Below, in pieces: positions 46,960 to 60,134 of a stretch of DNA of 64,000 nucleotides; position 1 is the stretch's first letter; each line of letters begins with the position of its first letter. The translations under genes and the position numbers were made by a program. Origin of the DNA: Owenia fusiformis (taxonomy: Eukaryota > Annelida > Polychaeta > Sabellida > Oweniidae); assembly GCA_903813345.2 (NCBI GenBank), contig CAIIXF020000012.1, positions 17,243,520 through 17,307,519 on the forward strand, in the 5' to 3' direction. The notes under the pieces are model-generated. The model was not told the DNA's origin, did not search any database, and saw only the letters and a list, made by a program, of their open reading frames with translations.

Positions 46960-49900
46960 TTAAATCTATGATGCAGTTTGTGCTCTGGAGGAAATGTCAA
47001 TTTTCGGACCAGTCGTACGTAACGCTGGTGGCAGCATGATATTTGTTATTTAGTGAGATGTTTCAGGATACATTTTTACATTTGCCCTACCGAGGACTTG
47101 TTGATTGGTCATTCTATTCGTGAGATATTGAGTATCTAATTTGTCGTACAAGTCTGATTTACTTTGGGCTATGTACGGAATGTCAATTTTCGGACCAGCT
47201 GTACATCGCACTGGTAGCAGCGACTAGTTTAATATATTGTGAGACGTTTATGTATATATTTTTACGTTTGCCAAAGGAGGGATGTATCGATTGACTTCTC
47301 TGTTAGGGGGATATATAATATCCAATTCGTCTTAAATCGCTTATGCAATTTGCGCTCTTGACGAAATGTCAATTTTCCGACCAGTCGTACGTCAAACTGG
47401 TACATGCCAGTCCTTTGCAATTTTGTGAGACGTTTAAGTATATATTTTGGAGTATGCTCTTGAATGGATTTAATGAATGATGTTCCCGTTCGTGATATAT
47501 TTTATATCTAATTCGTCTTAAATCTATGATGCAGTTTGTGCTCTGGAGGAAATGTCAATTTTCGGACCAGTCGTACGTAACGCTGGTGGCAGCATGTCAT
47601 TTGTTATTTAGTGAGATGTTTCAGGGTACATTTTTACATTTGCCCTACCGAGGACTTATTAATAGGTCATTCTATTCGTGAGATATTGAGTATCTAATTT
47701 GTCGTACAAGTCTGATTTACTTTAGGCCATGTACGGAATGTCAATTTTCGGACCAGCTGTACATCGCACTGGTAGCAGCGACTAGTTTGATATATTGTGA
47801 GACGTTTATGTATATATTTTTACGATTGCCAAAGGAGGGATGTATCGATTGACTTCTCTGTTAGGGGGATATATAATATCCAATTCGTCTTAAATCGCTT
47901 ATGCAATTTGCGCTCTTCACGAAATGTCAATTTTCCGACCAGTCGTACGTCACACTGGTACATGCCAGTCCTTTGCAATTTTGTGAGACGTTTAAGTATA
48001 TATTTTGGAGTATGCTCTTGAATGGATTTAATGAATGATGTTCCCGTTCGTGATATATCTTATATCTAATTCGTCTTAAATCTATGATGCAGTTTGTACT
48101 TTTGAGGAAATGTCAATTTTCGGACGAGTCGTACGTAACGCTGGTGGCAGCATGATATTTGTTATTTAGTGAGATGTTCCAGGATACATTTTTACATTTG
48201 CCCTACCGATGACTTGTTGATAGGTCATTCTATTCGTGAGATATTGAGTATCTAATTTGTCGTACAAGTCTGATTTACTTTGGGCCATGTACGGAATGTC
48301 AATTTTCGGACCAGCTGTACATCGCACTGGTAGCAGCGACTAGTTTGATATATTGTGAGACGTTTATGTATATATTTTTACGATTGCCAAAGGAGGGATG
48401 TATCGATTGACTTATCTGTTAGGGGGATATATAATATCCAATTCGTCTTAAATCGCTTATGCAATTTGCGCTCTTGACGAAATGTCAATTTTCCGACCAG
48501 TCGTACGTTACACTGGTACATGCAAGTCTTTTGCAATTTTGTGAGACGTTTAAGTATATATTTTGAAGTATGCTCTTGAATGGATTTAATGAATGATGTT
48601 CCCGTTCGTTATATATTTATATCTAATTCGTCTTAAATCTATGATGCAGTTTGTGCTCTGGAGGAAATGTCAATTTTCGGACCAGTCGTACGTAACGCTG
48701 GTGGCAGCATGATATTTGTTATTTAGTGAGATGTTTCAGGATACATTTTTACATTTGCCCTACCGAGGACTTGTTGATTGGTCATTCTATTCGTGAGATA
48801 TTGAGTATCTAATTTGTCGTACAAGTCTGATTTACTTTGGGCTATGTACGGAATGTCAATTTTCGGACCAGCTGTACATCACACTGGTAGCAGCGACTAG
48901 TTTAATATATTGTGAGACGTTTATGTATATATTTTTACGTTTGCCAAAGGAGGGATGTATCGATTGACTTCTCTGTTAGGGGATATATAATATTCAATTT
49001 GCTTGAATCGCTTGTGCAATTTGCACTCTTGACGAAATGTCAATTTTCCGACCAGTCGCACGTCAAACTGGCACATGCCAGTCCTTTGCAATTTTGTGAG
49101 ACATTTAAGTATATATTTTGGAGTATGCTCTTGAATTGATTTAATGAATGATGTTCCCGTTCGTGATATATTTTATATCTCATTCGTCTTAAATCTATGA
49201 TGCAGTTTGTGCTCTGGAGGAAATGTCAATTTTCGGACCAGTCGTACGTAACGCTGGTGGCAGCATGTCATTTGTTATTTAGTGAGATGTTTCAGGGTAC
49301 ATTTTTACATTTGCCCTACCGAGGACTTATTAATAGGTCATTCTATTCGTGAGATATTGAGTATCTAATTTGTCGTACAAGTCTGATTTACTTTGGGCCA
49401 TGTATGGAATGTCAATTTTCGGACCAGCTGTACATCGCACTGGTAGCAGCAACTAGTTTGATATATTGTGAGACGTTTATGTATATATTTTTACGATTGC
49501 CAAAGGAGGGATGTATCGATTGACTTCTCTGTTAGGGGGATATATAATATCCAATTCGTCTTAAATCGCTTATGCAATTTGCGCTCTTCACGAAATGTCA
49601 ATTTTCCGACCAGTCGTACGTCACACTGGTACATGCCAGTCCTTTGCAATTTTGTGAGACGTTTAAGTATATATTTTGGAGTATGCTCTTGAATGGATTT
49701 AATGAATGATGTTCCCGTTCGTGATATATCTTATATCTAATTCGTCTTAAATCTATGATGCAGTTTGTGCTCTTGAGGAAATGTCAATTTTCGGATCAGA
49801 CGTACGTAACGCTGGTGGCAGCATGATATTTGTTATTTAGTGAGATGTTTCAGGATACATTTTTACATTTGCCCTACCGATGACTTGTTGATAGGTCATT

Positions 49901-52900
49901 CTATTCGTGAGATATTGAGTATCTAATTTGTCGTACAAGTCTGATTTACTTTGGGCCATTTACGGAATGTCAATTTTCGGACCAGCTGTACATCGCACTG
50001 GTAGCAGTGACTAGTTTGATATATTGTGAGACGTTTATGTATATATTTTTACGATTGCAAAAGGAGGGATGTATCGATTGACTTCTCTGTTAGGGGGATA
50101 TATAATATCCAATTCGTCTTAAATCGCTTATGCAATTTGCGCTCTTGACGAAATGTCAATTTTCCGACCAGTCGTACGTTACACTGGTACATGCAAGTCT
50201 TTTGCAATTTTGTGAGACGTTTAAGTATATATTTTGGAGTATGCTCTTGAATTGATTTAATGAATGATGTTCCCGTTCGTGATATATTTTATATCTAATT
50301 CGTCTTAAATCTATGATGCAGTTTGTGCTCTGGAGGAAATGTCAATTTTCGGACCAGTCGTACGTAACGCTGGCGGCAGCATGATATTTGTTATTTAGTG
50401 AGATGTTTCAGGATACATTTTTACATTTGCCCTTCCGAGGACTTGTTGATTGGTCATTCTATTCGTGAGATATTGAGTATCTAATTTGTCGTACAAGTCT
50501 GATTTACGTTGGGCTATGTACGGAATGTCAATTTTCGGACCAGCTGTACATCGCACTGGTAGCAGCGACTAGTTTAATATATTGTGAGACGTTTATGTAT
50601 ATATTTTTACGTTTGCCAAAGGAGGGATGTATCGATTGACTTCTCTGTTAGGGGATATATAATATCCAATTCGTCTTAAATCGCTTATGCAATTTGCGCT
50701 CTTGACGAAATGTCAATTTTCCGACCAGTCGTACGTCAAACTGGCACATGCCAGTCCTTTGCAATTTTGTGAGACGTTTAAGTATATATTTTGGAGTATG
50801 CTCTTGAATTCATTTAATGAATGATGTTCCCGTTTCGTGATATATTTTATATCTAATTCGTCTTAAATCTATGATGCAGTTTGTGCTCTGGAGGAAATGT
50901 CAATTTTCGGACCAGTCGTACGTAACGCTGGTGGCAGCATGATATTTGTTATTTAATGAGATGTTTCAGGATACATTTTTACATTTGCCCTTCCGAGGTC
51001 TTGTTGATTGGTCATTCTATTCGTGAGATATTGAGTATCTAATTTGTCGTACAAGTCTGATTTACTTTGGGCCATGTACGGAATGTCAATTTTCGGACCA
51101 GCTGTACATCGCACTGGTAGCAGCTACTAGTTTGATATATTGTGAGACGTTTATGTATATATTTTTACGATTGCCAAAGTAGGGATGTATCGATTGACTT
51201 CTCTGTTAGGGGGATATATAATATCCAATTCGTCTTAAATCGCTTGTGCAATTTGCGCTCTTGACGAAATGTCAATTTTCGGACCAGTCGTACGTCAAAC
51301 TGGCACATGCCAGTCCTTTGCAATTTTGTGAGACGTTTAAGTATATATTTTGGAGTATGCTCTTGAATTGATTTAATGAATGATGTTCCTGTTCGTGATA
51401 TATTTTATATCTAATTCGTCTTAAATCTATGATGCAATTTGTGCTCTGGAGGAAATGTCAATTTTCGGACCAGTCGTACGTAACGCTGGTGGCAGCATGT
51501 CATTTGTTATTTAGTGAGATGTTTCAGGGTACATTTTTACATTTGCCCTACCGAGGACTTATTAATAGGTCATTCTATTCGTGAGATATTGAGTATCTAA
51601 TTTGTCGTACAAGTCTGATTTACTTTGGGCCATTTACGGAATGTCAATTTTCGGACCAGCTGTACATCGCACTGGTAGCAGCGACTAGTTTGATATATTG
51701 TGAGACGTTTATATATATATTTTTACGATTGCCAAAGGAGGGATGTATCGATTGACTTCTCTGTTAGGGGGATATATAATATCCAATTGTCTTAAATCGC
51801 TTATGCAATTTGCGCTCTTGACGAAATGTCAATTTTCCGACCAGTCGTACGTTACACTGGTACATGCAAGTCTTTTGCAATTTTGTGAGACGTTTAAGTA
51901 TATATTTTGGAGTATGCTCTTGAATGGATTTAATGAATGATGTTCCCGTTCGTGATATATTTTATATCTAATTCGTCTTAAATCTATGATGCAGTTTGTG
52001 CTCTGGAGGAAATGTCAATTTTCGGACCAGTCGTACGTAACGCTGGTGGCAGCATGATATTTGTTATTTAGTGAGATGTTTCAGGATACATTTTTACACT
52101 TGCCCTACCGAGAACTTGTTGATTGGTCATTCTATTCGTGAGATATTGAGTATCTAATTTGTCGTACAAGTCTGATTTACTTTGGGCTATGTACGGAATG
52201 TCAATTTTCGGACCAGCTGTACATCGCACTGGTAGCAGCGACTAGTTTGATATATTGTGAGACGTTTATGTATATATTTTTACGATTGCCAAAGGAGGGA
52301 TGTATCCATTGACTTCTCTGTTAGGGGGATATATAATATCCAATTCGTCTTAAATCGCTTATGCAATTTGCGCTCTTCACGAAATGTCAATTTTCCGACC
52401 AGTCGTACGTCACACTGGTACATGCCAGTCCTTTGCGATTTTGTGAGACGTTTAAGTATATATTTTGGAGTATGCTCTTGAATGGATTTAATGAATGATG
52501 TTCCCGTTCGTGATATATCTTATATCTAATTCGTCTTAAATCTATGATGCAGTTTCTGCTCTTGAGGAAATGTCAATTTTCGGACCAGTCGTACGTAACG
52601 CTGGTGGCAGCATGATATTTGTTATTTAGTGAGATGTTTCAGGATACATTTTTTACATTTGCCCTACCGATGACTTGTTGATAGGTCATTCTCTTCGTGA
52701 GATATTGAGTATCTAATTTGTCGTACAAGTCTGATTTACTTTGGGCCATTTACGGAATGTCAATTTTCGGACCAGCTGTACATCGCACTGGTAGCAGCGA
52801 CTAGTTTGATATATTGTGAGACGTTTATGTATATATTTTTATGATTGCCAAAGGAGGGATGTATCGATTGACTTCTCTGTTAGGGGGATATATAATATCC

Positions 52901-55900
52901 AATTCGTCTTAAATCGCTTATGCAATTTGCGCTCTTGACGAAATGTCAATTTTCCGACCAGTCGTACGTCACACTGGTACATGCCAGTCCTTTGCAATTT
53001 TGTGAGACGTTTAAGTATATATTTTGGAGTATGCTCTTGAATGGATTTAATGAATGATGTTCCCGTTCGTGATATATCTTATATCTAATTCGTCTTAAAT
53101 CTATGATGCAGTTTGTGCTCTTGAGGAAATGTCAATTTTCGGACCAGTCGTACGTAACGCTGGTGGCAGCATGATATTTGTTATTTAGTGAGATGTTTCA
53201 GGATACATTTTTACATTTGCCCTACCGATGACTTGTTGATTGGTCATTCTATTCGTGAGATATTGAGTATCTAATTTGTCGTACAAGTCTGATTTACTTT
53301 GGGCTATGTACGGAATGTCAATTTTCGGACCAGCTGTACATCGCACTGGTAGCAGCGACTAGTTTAACATATTGTGAGACGTTTATGTATATATTTTTAC
53401 GTTTGCCAAAGGAGGGATGTATCGATTGACTTCTCTGTTAGAGGATATATAATATCCAATTCGTCTTAAATCGCTTGTGCAATTTGCGCTCTTGACGAAA
53501 TGTCAATTTTCCGACCAGTCGTACGTCAAACTGGCACATGCCAGTCCTTTGCAATTTTGTGAGACGTTTAAGTATATATTTTGGAGTATGCTCTTGAATT
53601 GATTTAATGAATGATGTTCCCGTTCGTGATATATTTTATATCTAATTCGTCTTAAATCTATGATGCAGTTTGTGCTCTGGAGGAAATGTCAATTTTCGGA
53701 CCAGTCGTACGTAACGCTGGTGGCAGCATGTCATTTGTTATTTAGTGAGATGTTTCGGGGTACATTTTTACATTTGCCCTACCGAGGACGTATTGATAGG
53801 TCATTCTATTCGTGAGATATTGAGTATCTAATTTGTCGTACAAGTCTGATTTACTTTGGGCCATGTACGGAATGTCAATTTTCGGACCAGCTGTACATCG
53901 CACTGGTAGCAGCGAGTAGTTTGATATATTGTGAGACGTTTATGTATATATTTTTACGATTGCCAAAGGAGGGATGTATCGATTGACTTTTTGTTAGGGG
54001 GATATATAATATCCAATTCGTCTTAAATCGCTTATGCAATTTGCGCTCTTGACGAAATGTCAATTTTCCGACCAGTCGTACGTCACACTGGTACATGCCA
54101 GTCCTTTGCAATTTTGTGAGACGTTTAAGTATATATTTTGGAGTATGCTCTTGAATGGATTTAATGAATGATGTTCCCGTTCGTGATATATCTTATATCT
54201 AATTCGTCTTAAATCTATGATGCAGTTTGTGCTCTTGAGGAAATGTCAATTTTCGGACCAGTCGTACGTAACGCTGGTGGCAGCATGATATTTGTTATTT
54301 AGTGAGATGTTTCAGGATACATTTTTACATTTGCCCTACCGATGACTTGTTGATAGGTCATTCTATTCGTGAGATATTGAGAAATCTAATTTGTCGTACA
54401 AGTCTGATTTACTTTGGGCTATGTACGGAATGTCAATTTTCGGACCAGCTGTACATCGCACTGGTAGCAGCGACTAGTTTAATATATTGTGAGACGTTTA
54501 TGTATATATTTTTACGTTTGCCAAAGGAGGGATGTATCGATTGACTTCTCTGTTAGGGGATATATAATATCCAATTCGTCTTAAATTGCTTGTGCAATTT
54601 GCGCTCTTGACGAAATGTCAATTTTCCGACCAGTCGTACGTCAAACTGGCAAATGCCAGTCCTTAACAATTTTGTGAGACGTTTAAGTATATATTTTGGA
54701 GTATGCTCTTGAATTGATTTAATGAATGATGTTCCCGTTCGTGATATATTTTATATCTAATTCGTCTTAAATCTATGATGCAGTTTGTGCTCTGGAGGAA
54801 ATGTCAATTTTCGGACCAGTCGTACGTAACGCTGGTGGCAGCATGATATTTGTTATATATTGAGATGTTTCAGGATACATTTTTACATTTGCCCTTCCGA
54901 GGACTTGTTGATTGGTCATTCTATTCGTGGGATATTGAGTATCTAATTTGTCGTACAAGTCTGATTTACTTTGGGCTATGTACGGAATGTCAATTTTCGG
55001 ACCAGCTGTACATCGCACTGGTAGCAGCGACTAGTTTAATATATTGTGAGACGTTTATGTATATATTTTTACGTTTGCCAAAGGAGGGATGTATCGATTG
55101 ACTTCTCTGTTAGGGGATATATAATATCCAATTCGTCTTAAATCGCTTGTGCAATTTGCGCTCTTGACGAAATGTCAATTTTCCGACCAGTCGTACGTCA
55201 AACTGGCACATGCCAGTCCTTTGCAATTTTGTGAGACGTTTAAGTATATATTTTGGAGTATGCTCTTGAATGGATTTAATGAATGATGTTCCCGTTCGTG
55301 ATATATTTTATATCTAATTCGTCTTAAATCTATGATGCAGTTTGTGCTCTGGAGGAAATGTCAATTTTCGGACCAGTCGTACGTAACGCTGGTGGCAGCA
55401 TGTCATTTGTTATTTAGTGAGATGTTTCAGGGTACATTTTTACATTTGCCCTACCGAGGACTTATTAATAGGTCATTCTATTCGTGAGATATTGAGTATC
55501 TAATTTGTCGTACAAGTCTGATTTACTTTGGGCCATGTACGGAATGTCAATTTTCGGACCAGCTGTACATCGCACTGGTAGCAGCGACTAGTTTGATATA
55601 TTGTGAGACGTTTATGTATATATTTTTACGATTGCCAAAGGAGGGATGTTGCGATTGACTTCTCTGTTAGGGGGATATATAATATCCAATTCGTCTTAAA
55701 TCGCTTATGCAATTTGCGCTCTTCACGAAATGTCAATTTTCCGACCAGTCGTACGTCACACGTCTAGTACATGCCAGTCCTTTGCAATTTTGTGAGACGT
55801 TTAAGTATATATTTTGGAGTATGCTCTTGAATGGATTTAATGAATGATGTTCCCGTTCGTGATATATCTTATATATAATTCGTCTTAAATCTATGATGCA

Positions 55901-58900
55901 GTTTGTGCTCTTGAGGAAATGTCAATTTTCGGACCAGTCGTACGTAACGCTGGTGGCAGCATGATATTTGTTATTTAGTGAGATGTTTCAGGATACATTT
56001 TTACATTTGCCCTACCGATGACTTGTTGATAGGTCATTCTATTCGTAAGATATTGAGTATCTAATTTGTCGTACAAGTCTGATTTACTTTGGGCCATTTA
56101 CGGAATGTCAATTTTCGGACCAGCTGTACATCGCACTGGTAGCAGCGACTAGTTTGATATATTGTGAGACGTTTATGTATATATTTCTACGATTGCCAAA
56201 GGAGGGATGTACCGATTGACTTCTCTGTTAGGGGGATATATAATATCCAATTCGTCTTAAATCGCTTATGCAATTTGCGCTCTTGACGAAATGTCAATTT
56301 TCCGACCAGTCGTACGTTACACTGGTACATGCCAGTCCTTTGCAATTTTGTGAGACGTTTAAGTATATATTTTGGAGTATGCTCTTAAATGGATTTAATG
56401 AATGATGTTCCCGTTCGTGATATATCTTATATCTAATTCGTCTTAAATCTATGATGCAGTTTGTGCTCTTGAGGAAATGTCAATTTTCGGACCAGTCATA
56501 CGAAACGCTGGTGGCAGCATGATATTTGTTATTTAGTGAGATGTTTCAGGATACATTTTTTACATTTGCCCTTCCGAGGACTTGTTGATTGGTCATTCTA
56601 TTCGTGAGATATTGAGTATCTAATTTGTCGTACAAGTCTGATTTACTTTGGGCTATGTACGGAATGTGAATTTTCGGACCAGCTGTACATCGCACTGGTA
56701 GCAGCGACTAGTTTAATATATTGTGAGACGTTTATGTATATATTTTTACGTTTGCCAAAGGAGGGATGTATCGATTGACTTCTCTGTTAGGGGATATATA
56801 ATATCCAATTCGTCTTAAATCGCTTGTGCAATTTGCGCTCTTGACGAAATGTCAATTTTCCGACCAGTCGTACGTCAAACTGGCACATGCCAGTCCTTTG
56901 CAATTTTGTGAGACGTTTAAGTATATATTTTGGAGTATGCTCTTGAATTGATTTAATGAATGATGTTCCCGTTCGTGATATATTTTATATCTAATTCGTC
57001 TTAAATCTATGATGCAGTTTGTGCTCTGGAGGAAATGTCAATTTTCGGACCAGTCGTACGTAACGCTGGTGGCAGCATGTCATTTGTTATTTAGTGAGAT
57101 GTTTCAGGGTACATTTTTACATTTGCCCTACCGAGGACTTATTAATAGGTCATTCTATTCGTGAGATATTGAGTATCTAATTTGTCGTACAAGTCTGATT
57201 TACTTTGGGCCATGTACGGAATGTCAATTTTCGGACCAGCTGTACATCGCACTGGTAGCAGCGAGTAGTTTGATATATTGTGACACGTTTATGTATATAT
57301 TTTTACGATTGCCAAAGGAGGGATGTATCGATTGACTTCTCTGTTAGGGGGATATATAATATCCAATTCGTCTTCAATCGCCTATGCAATTTGCGCTCTT
57401 GACGAAATGTCAATTTTCCGACCAGTCGTACGTTACACTGGTACATGCCAGTCCTTTGCAATTTTGTGAGAAGTTTAAGTATATATTTTGGAGTATGCTC
57501 TTGAATGGATTTAATGAATGATGTTCCCGTTCGTGATATATTTTATATCTAATTCGTCTTAAATCTATGATGCAGTTTGTGCTCTGGAGGAAATGTCAAT
57601 TTTCGGACCAGTCGTACGTAACGCTGGTGGCAGCATGATATTTGTTATTTAGTGAGATGTTTCAGGATACATTTTTACATTTGCCCTACCGAGGACTTGT
57701 TGATTGGTCATTCTATTCGTGAGATATTGAGTATCTAATTTGTCGTACAAGTCTGATTTACTTTGGGCTATGTACGGAATGTCAATTTTCGGACCAGCTG
57801 TACATCGCACTGGTAGCAGCGACTAGTTTAATATATTGTGAGACGTTTATGTATATATTTTTACGTTTGCCAAAGGAGGGATGTATCGATTGACTTCTCT
57901 GTTAGGGGGATATATAATATCCAATTCGTCTTAAATCGCTTATGCAATTTGCGCTCTTGACGAAATGTCAATTTTCCGACCAGTCGTACGTCAAACTGGT
58001 ACATGCCAGTCCTTTGCAATTTTGTGAGACGTTTAGGTATATATTTTGGAGTATGCTCTTGAATGGATTTAATGAATGATGTTCCCGTTCGTGATATATT
58101 TTATATCTAATTCGTCTTAAATCTATGATGCAGTTTGTGCTCTGGAGGAAATGTCAATTTTCGGACCAGTCGTACGTAACGCTGGTGGCAGCATGTTATT
58201 TGTTATTTAGTGAGATGTTTCAGGGTACATTTTTACATTTGCCCTACCGAGGACTTATTAATAGGTCATTCTATTCGTGAGATATTGAGTATCTAATTTG
58301 TCGTACAAGTCTGATTTACTTTGGGCCATGTACGGAATGTCAATTTTCGGACCAGCTGTACATCGCACTGGTAGCAGCGAGTAGTTTGATATATTGTGAG
58401 ACGTTTATGTATATATTTTTACGATTGCCAAAGGAGGGATGTATCGATTGACTTCTCTGTTAGGGGGATATATAATATCCAATTCGTCTTAAATCGCTTA
58501 TGCAATTTGCGCTCTTGACGAAATGTCAATTTTCCGACCAGTCGTACGTTACACTGATACATGCAAGTCTTTTGCAATTTTGTGAGACGTTTAAGTATAT
58601 ATTTTGGAGTATGCTCTTGAATGGATTTAATGAATGATGTTCCCGTTCGTAATATATTTTATATCTAATTCGTCTTAAATCTATGATGCAGTTTGTGCTC
58701 TGGAGGAAATGTTAATTTTCGGACCAGTCGTACGTAACGCTGGTGGCAGCATGATATTTGTTATTCAGTGAGATGTTTCAGGATACATTTTTACACTTGC
58801 CCTACCGAGGACTTGTTGATTGGTCATTCTATTCGTGAGATATTGAGTATCTAATTTGTCGTACAAGTCTGATTTACTTTGGGCTATGTACGGAATGTCA

Positions 58901-59232
58901 ATTTTCGGACCAGCTGTACATCGCACTGGTAGCAGCGACTAGTTTAATATATTGTGAGACGTTTATGTATATATTTTTACGTTTGCCAAAGGAGGGATGT
59001 ATCGATTGACTTCTCTGTTAGGGGGATATATAATATCCAATTCGTCTTAAATCGCTTATGCAATTTGCGCTCTTGACGAAATGTCAATTTTCCGACCAGT
59101 CGTACGTCAAACTGGTACATGCCAGTCCTTTGCAATTTTGTGAGACGTTTAAGTATATATTTTGGAGTATGCTCTTGAATGGATTTAATTAATGATGTTC
59201 CCGTTCGTGATATATTTTATATCTAATTCGTC
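46960..59232. repeat. satellite array, segment 3
   Basis: About 22 units of the same 558-bp repeat; from 48,839 to 52,185 the subtype order is again L-M-N-L-M-N-L, and after ~52.7 kb mostly L and M alternate. It ends at TTCGTC, where the Polinton begins. Confidence 0.97.
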
Positions 59233-59304
59233 AGTAGTAATAGTCCGAGTAAATGATAATGCAATTTTAGGCACCAAATCAGGCACGAACTTTGACCCCA
59301 GACG

Positions 59305-59450
59305 ATTACCGAACGTTACGCCTACGTACGCCTACGCCTTACCAAGGGGCCGCATGGAGACTGGAGACTGGAACCTATTACCGAACGTTACGCCTACGTT
59401 CGCCTACGCCTTACCAAGAGGCCGCATGGAGACTGGAGACTGGAACCTAC
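59305..59450. repeat. 72-bp direct duplication near the Polinton terminus
   Basis: ATTACCGAACGTTACGCC at 59,305 recurs at 59,377, each followed by GCCGCATGGAGACTGGAGAC. The two copies differ at a few bases. Part of the probable terminal inverted repeat. Confidence 0.85.
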
Positions 59451-59457
59451 AGTTTAG

Positions 59458-59602
59458 TGACGTCAGAGTCAACCTCCATGGATGACTGTAATCTGATTGG
59501 TTGGATCACTTCCGGAGTGACGTTAGTGTAACATAACCATTTCTAGGAAGAAACGCCCTGATTGGTCAAATACAAATGATTCAGATAAATAAAAGTATAA
59601 AA
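59458..59602 (+). promoter_or_regulatory. Polinton promoter module 1: CRE, CCAAT boxes, TATA
   Basis: TGACGTCA (59,458-65), ATTGG in CTGATTGG at 59,496-500 and 59,561-65 (reverse CCAAT boxes), then TATAAAA at 59,596-602. The next ORF starts 39 bp on. A similar order precedes the second ORF. Confidence 0.6.
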
Positions 59603-59640
59603 CCCTACATTCGTAAAATTAATTTAGTTGCTCAACAATA

Positions 59641-59973
59641 ATGGAAAATCAATTTACCTGGAACACGCTTTTAGATACTGAAAGTATAGATAAACCAAGG
59701 GATAATTATATTCCGAATAACAATGAAGTGGATGGGTGTTTATTTAAATTTAAAACAAAGACGCCTTTAGGAAGTGGGGAGATTCACGCAGAAAAACACC
59801 CAGACAATTACTTCTCAGATAATTTTAAAGACGAACTGATTTTTAAACTTGATAAAATGGATAAAAAACTAAATGAAATTCTACAATCAATTAACAGCAT
59901 ACCTAAGGCTGTCACAACACTGGGAACACCATCCACCCAAGACGATTCTACAACGTTGAGAGTGACGCCATAG
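59641..59973 (+). CDS. Polinton small ORF 1, unknown (110 aa)
   Basis: ATG 39 bp after a TATA box, ending TAG. The product is acidic-polar. Its middle (KDELIFKLDKMDKKLNEIL) looks like a short amphipathic or coiled-coil helix, and the tail is Thr/Ser-rich. No signal peptide or known motif. First gene inside the left terminus; its own promoter module suggests that it is expressed. Function unknown. Confidence 0.55.
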   Translation: MENQFTWNTLLDTESIDKPRDNYIPNNNEVDGCLFKFKTKTPLGSGEIHAEKHPDNYFSDNFKDELIFKLDKMDKKLNEILQSINSIPKAVTTLGTPSTQDDSTTLRVTP

Positions 59974-60016
59974 TTAACTTTTGTGGATAGGATGCTATGA
60001 TTGGTCGAATGCATGC

Positions 60017-60070
60017 TGACGTCAGAGTTAATTTTTGTGGATGGGATGCTCTGATTGGACGGTATATATT
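60017..60070 (+). promoter_or_regulatory. Polinton promoter module 2: CRE, CCAAT, TATA
   Basis: TGACGTCA at 60,017-24, ATTGG at 60,000-04 and 60,054-58, TATATATT at 60,063-70. The segment GTTAAxTTTTGTGGATxGGATGCT is present twice, about 50 bp apart, each time ending at a TGATTGG box. The following ORF starts at 60,135. Confidence 0.6.
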
Positions 60071-60134
60071 ACATTTGATATAAATTGAAGGGAGTCTGGA
60101 AGCTAAGCATTCGTCATTCTGAATACTCATCGAG

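Noticed and set aside
29482-59232. Many short frames of 60-85 codons on both strands of the satellite, some nearly identical at 558-bp or 1671-bp spacing
   Set aside because: They follow the repeat period, break with every small indel and show no codon pattern or domain. They are shadows of the satellite.
29482-59232. Resemblance to a CRISPR array because of regular repeats
   Set aside because: There are no short repeats with unique spacers; the whole 186-bp unit is repeated, and the genome is eukaryotic.
59192-59531. Two overlapping frames at the Polinton terminus
   Set aside because: They arise from the 72-bp duplication and cross the satellite junction; no motif.
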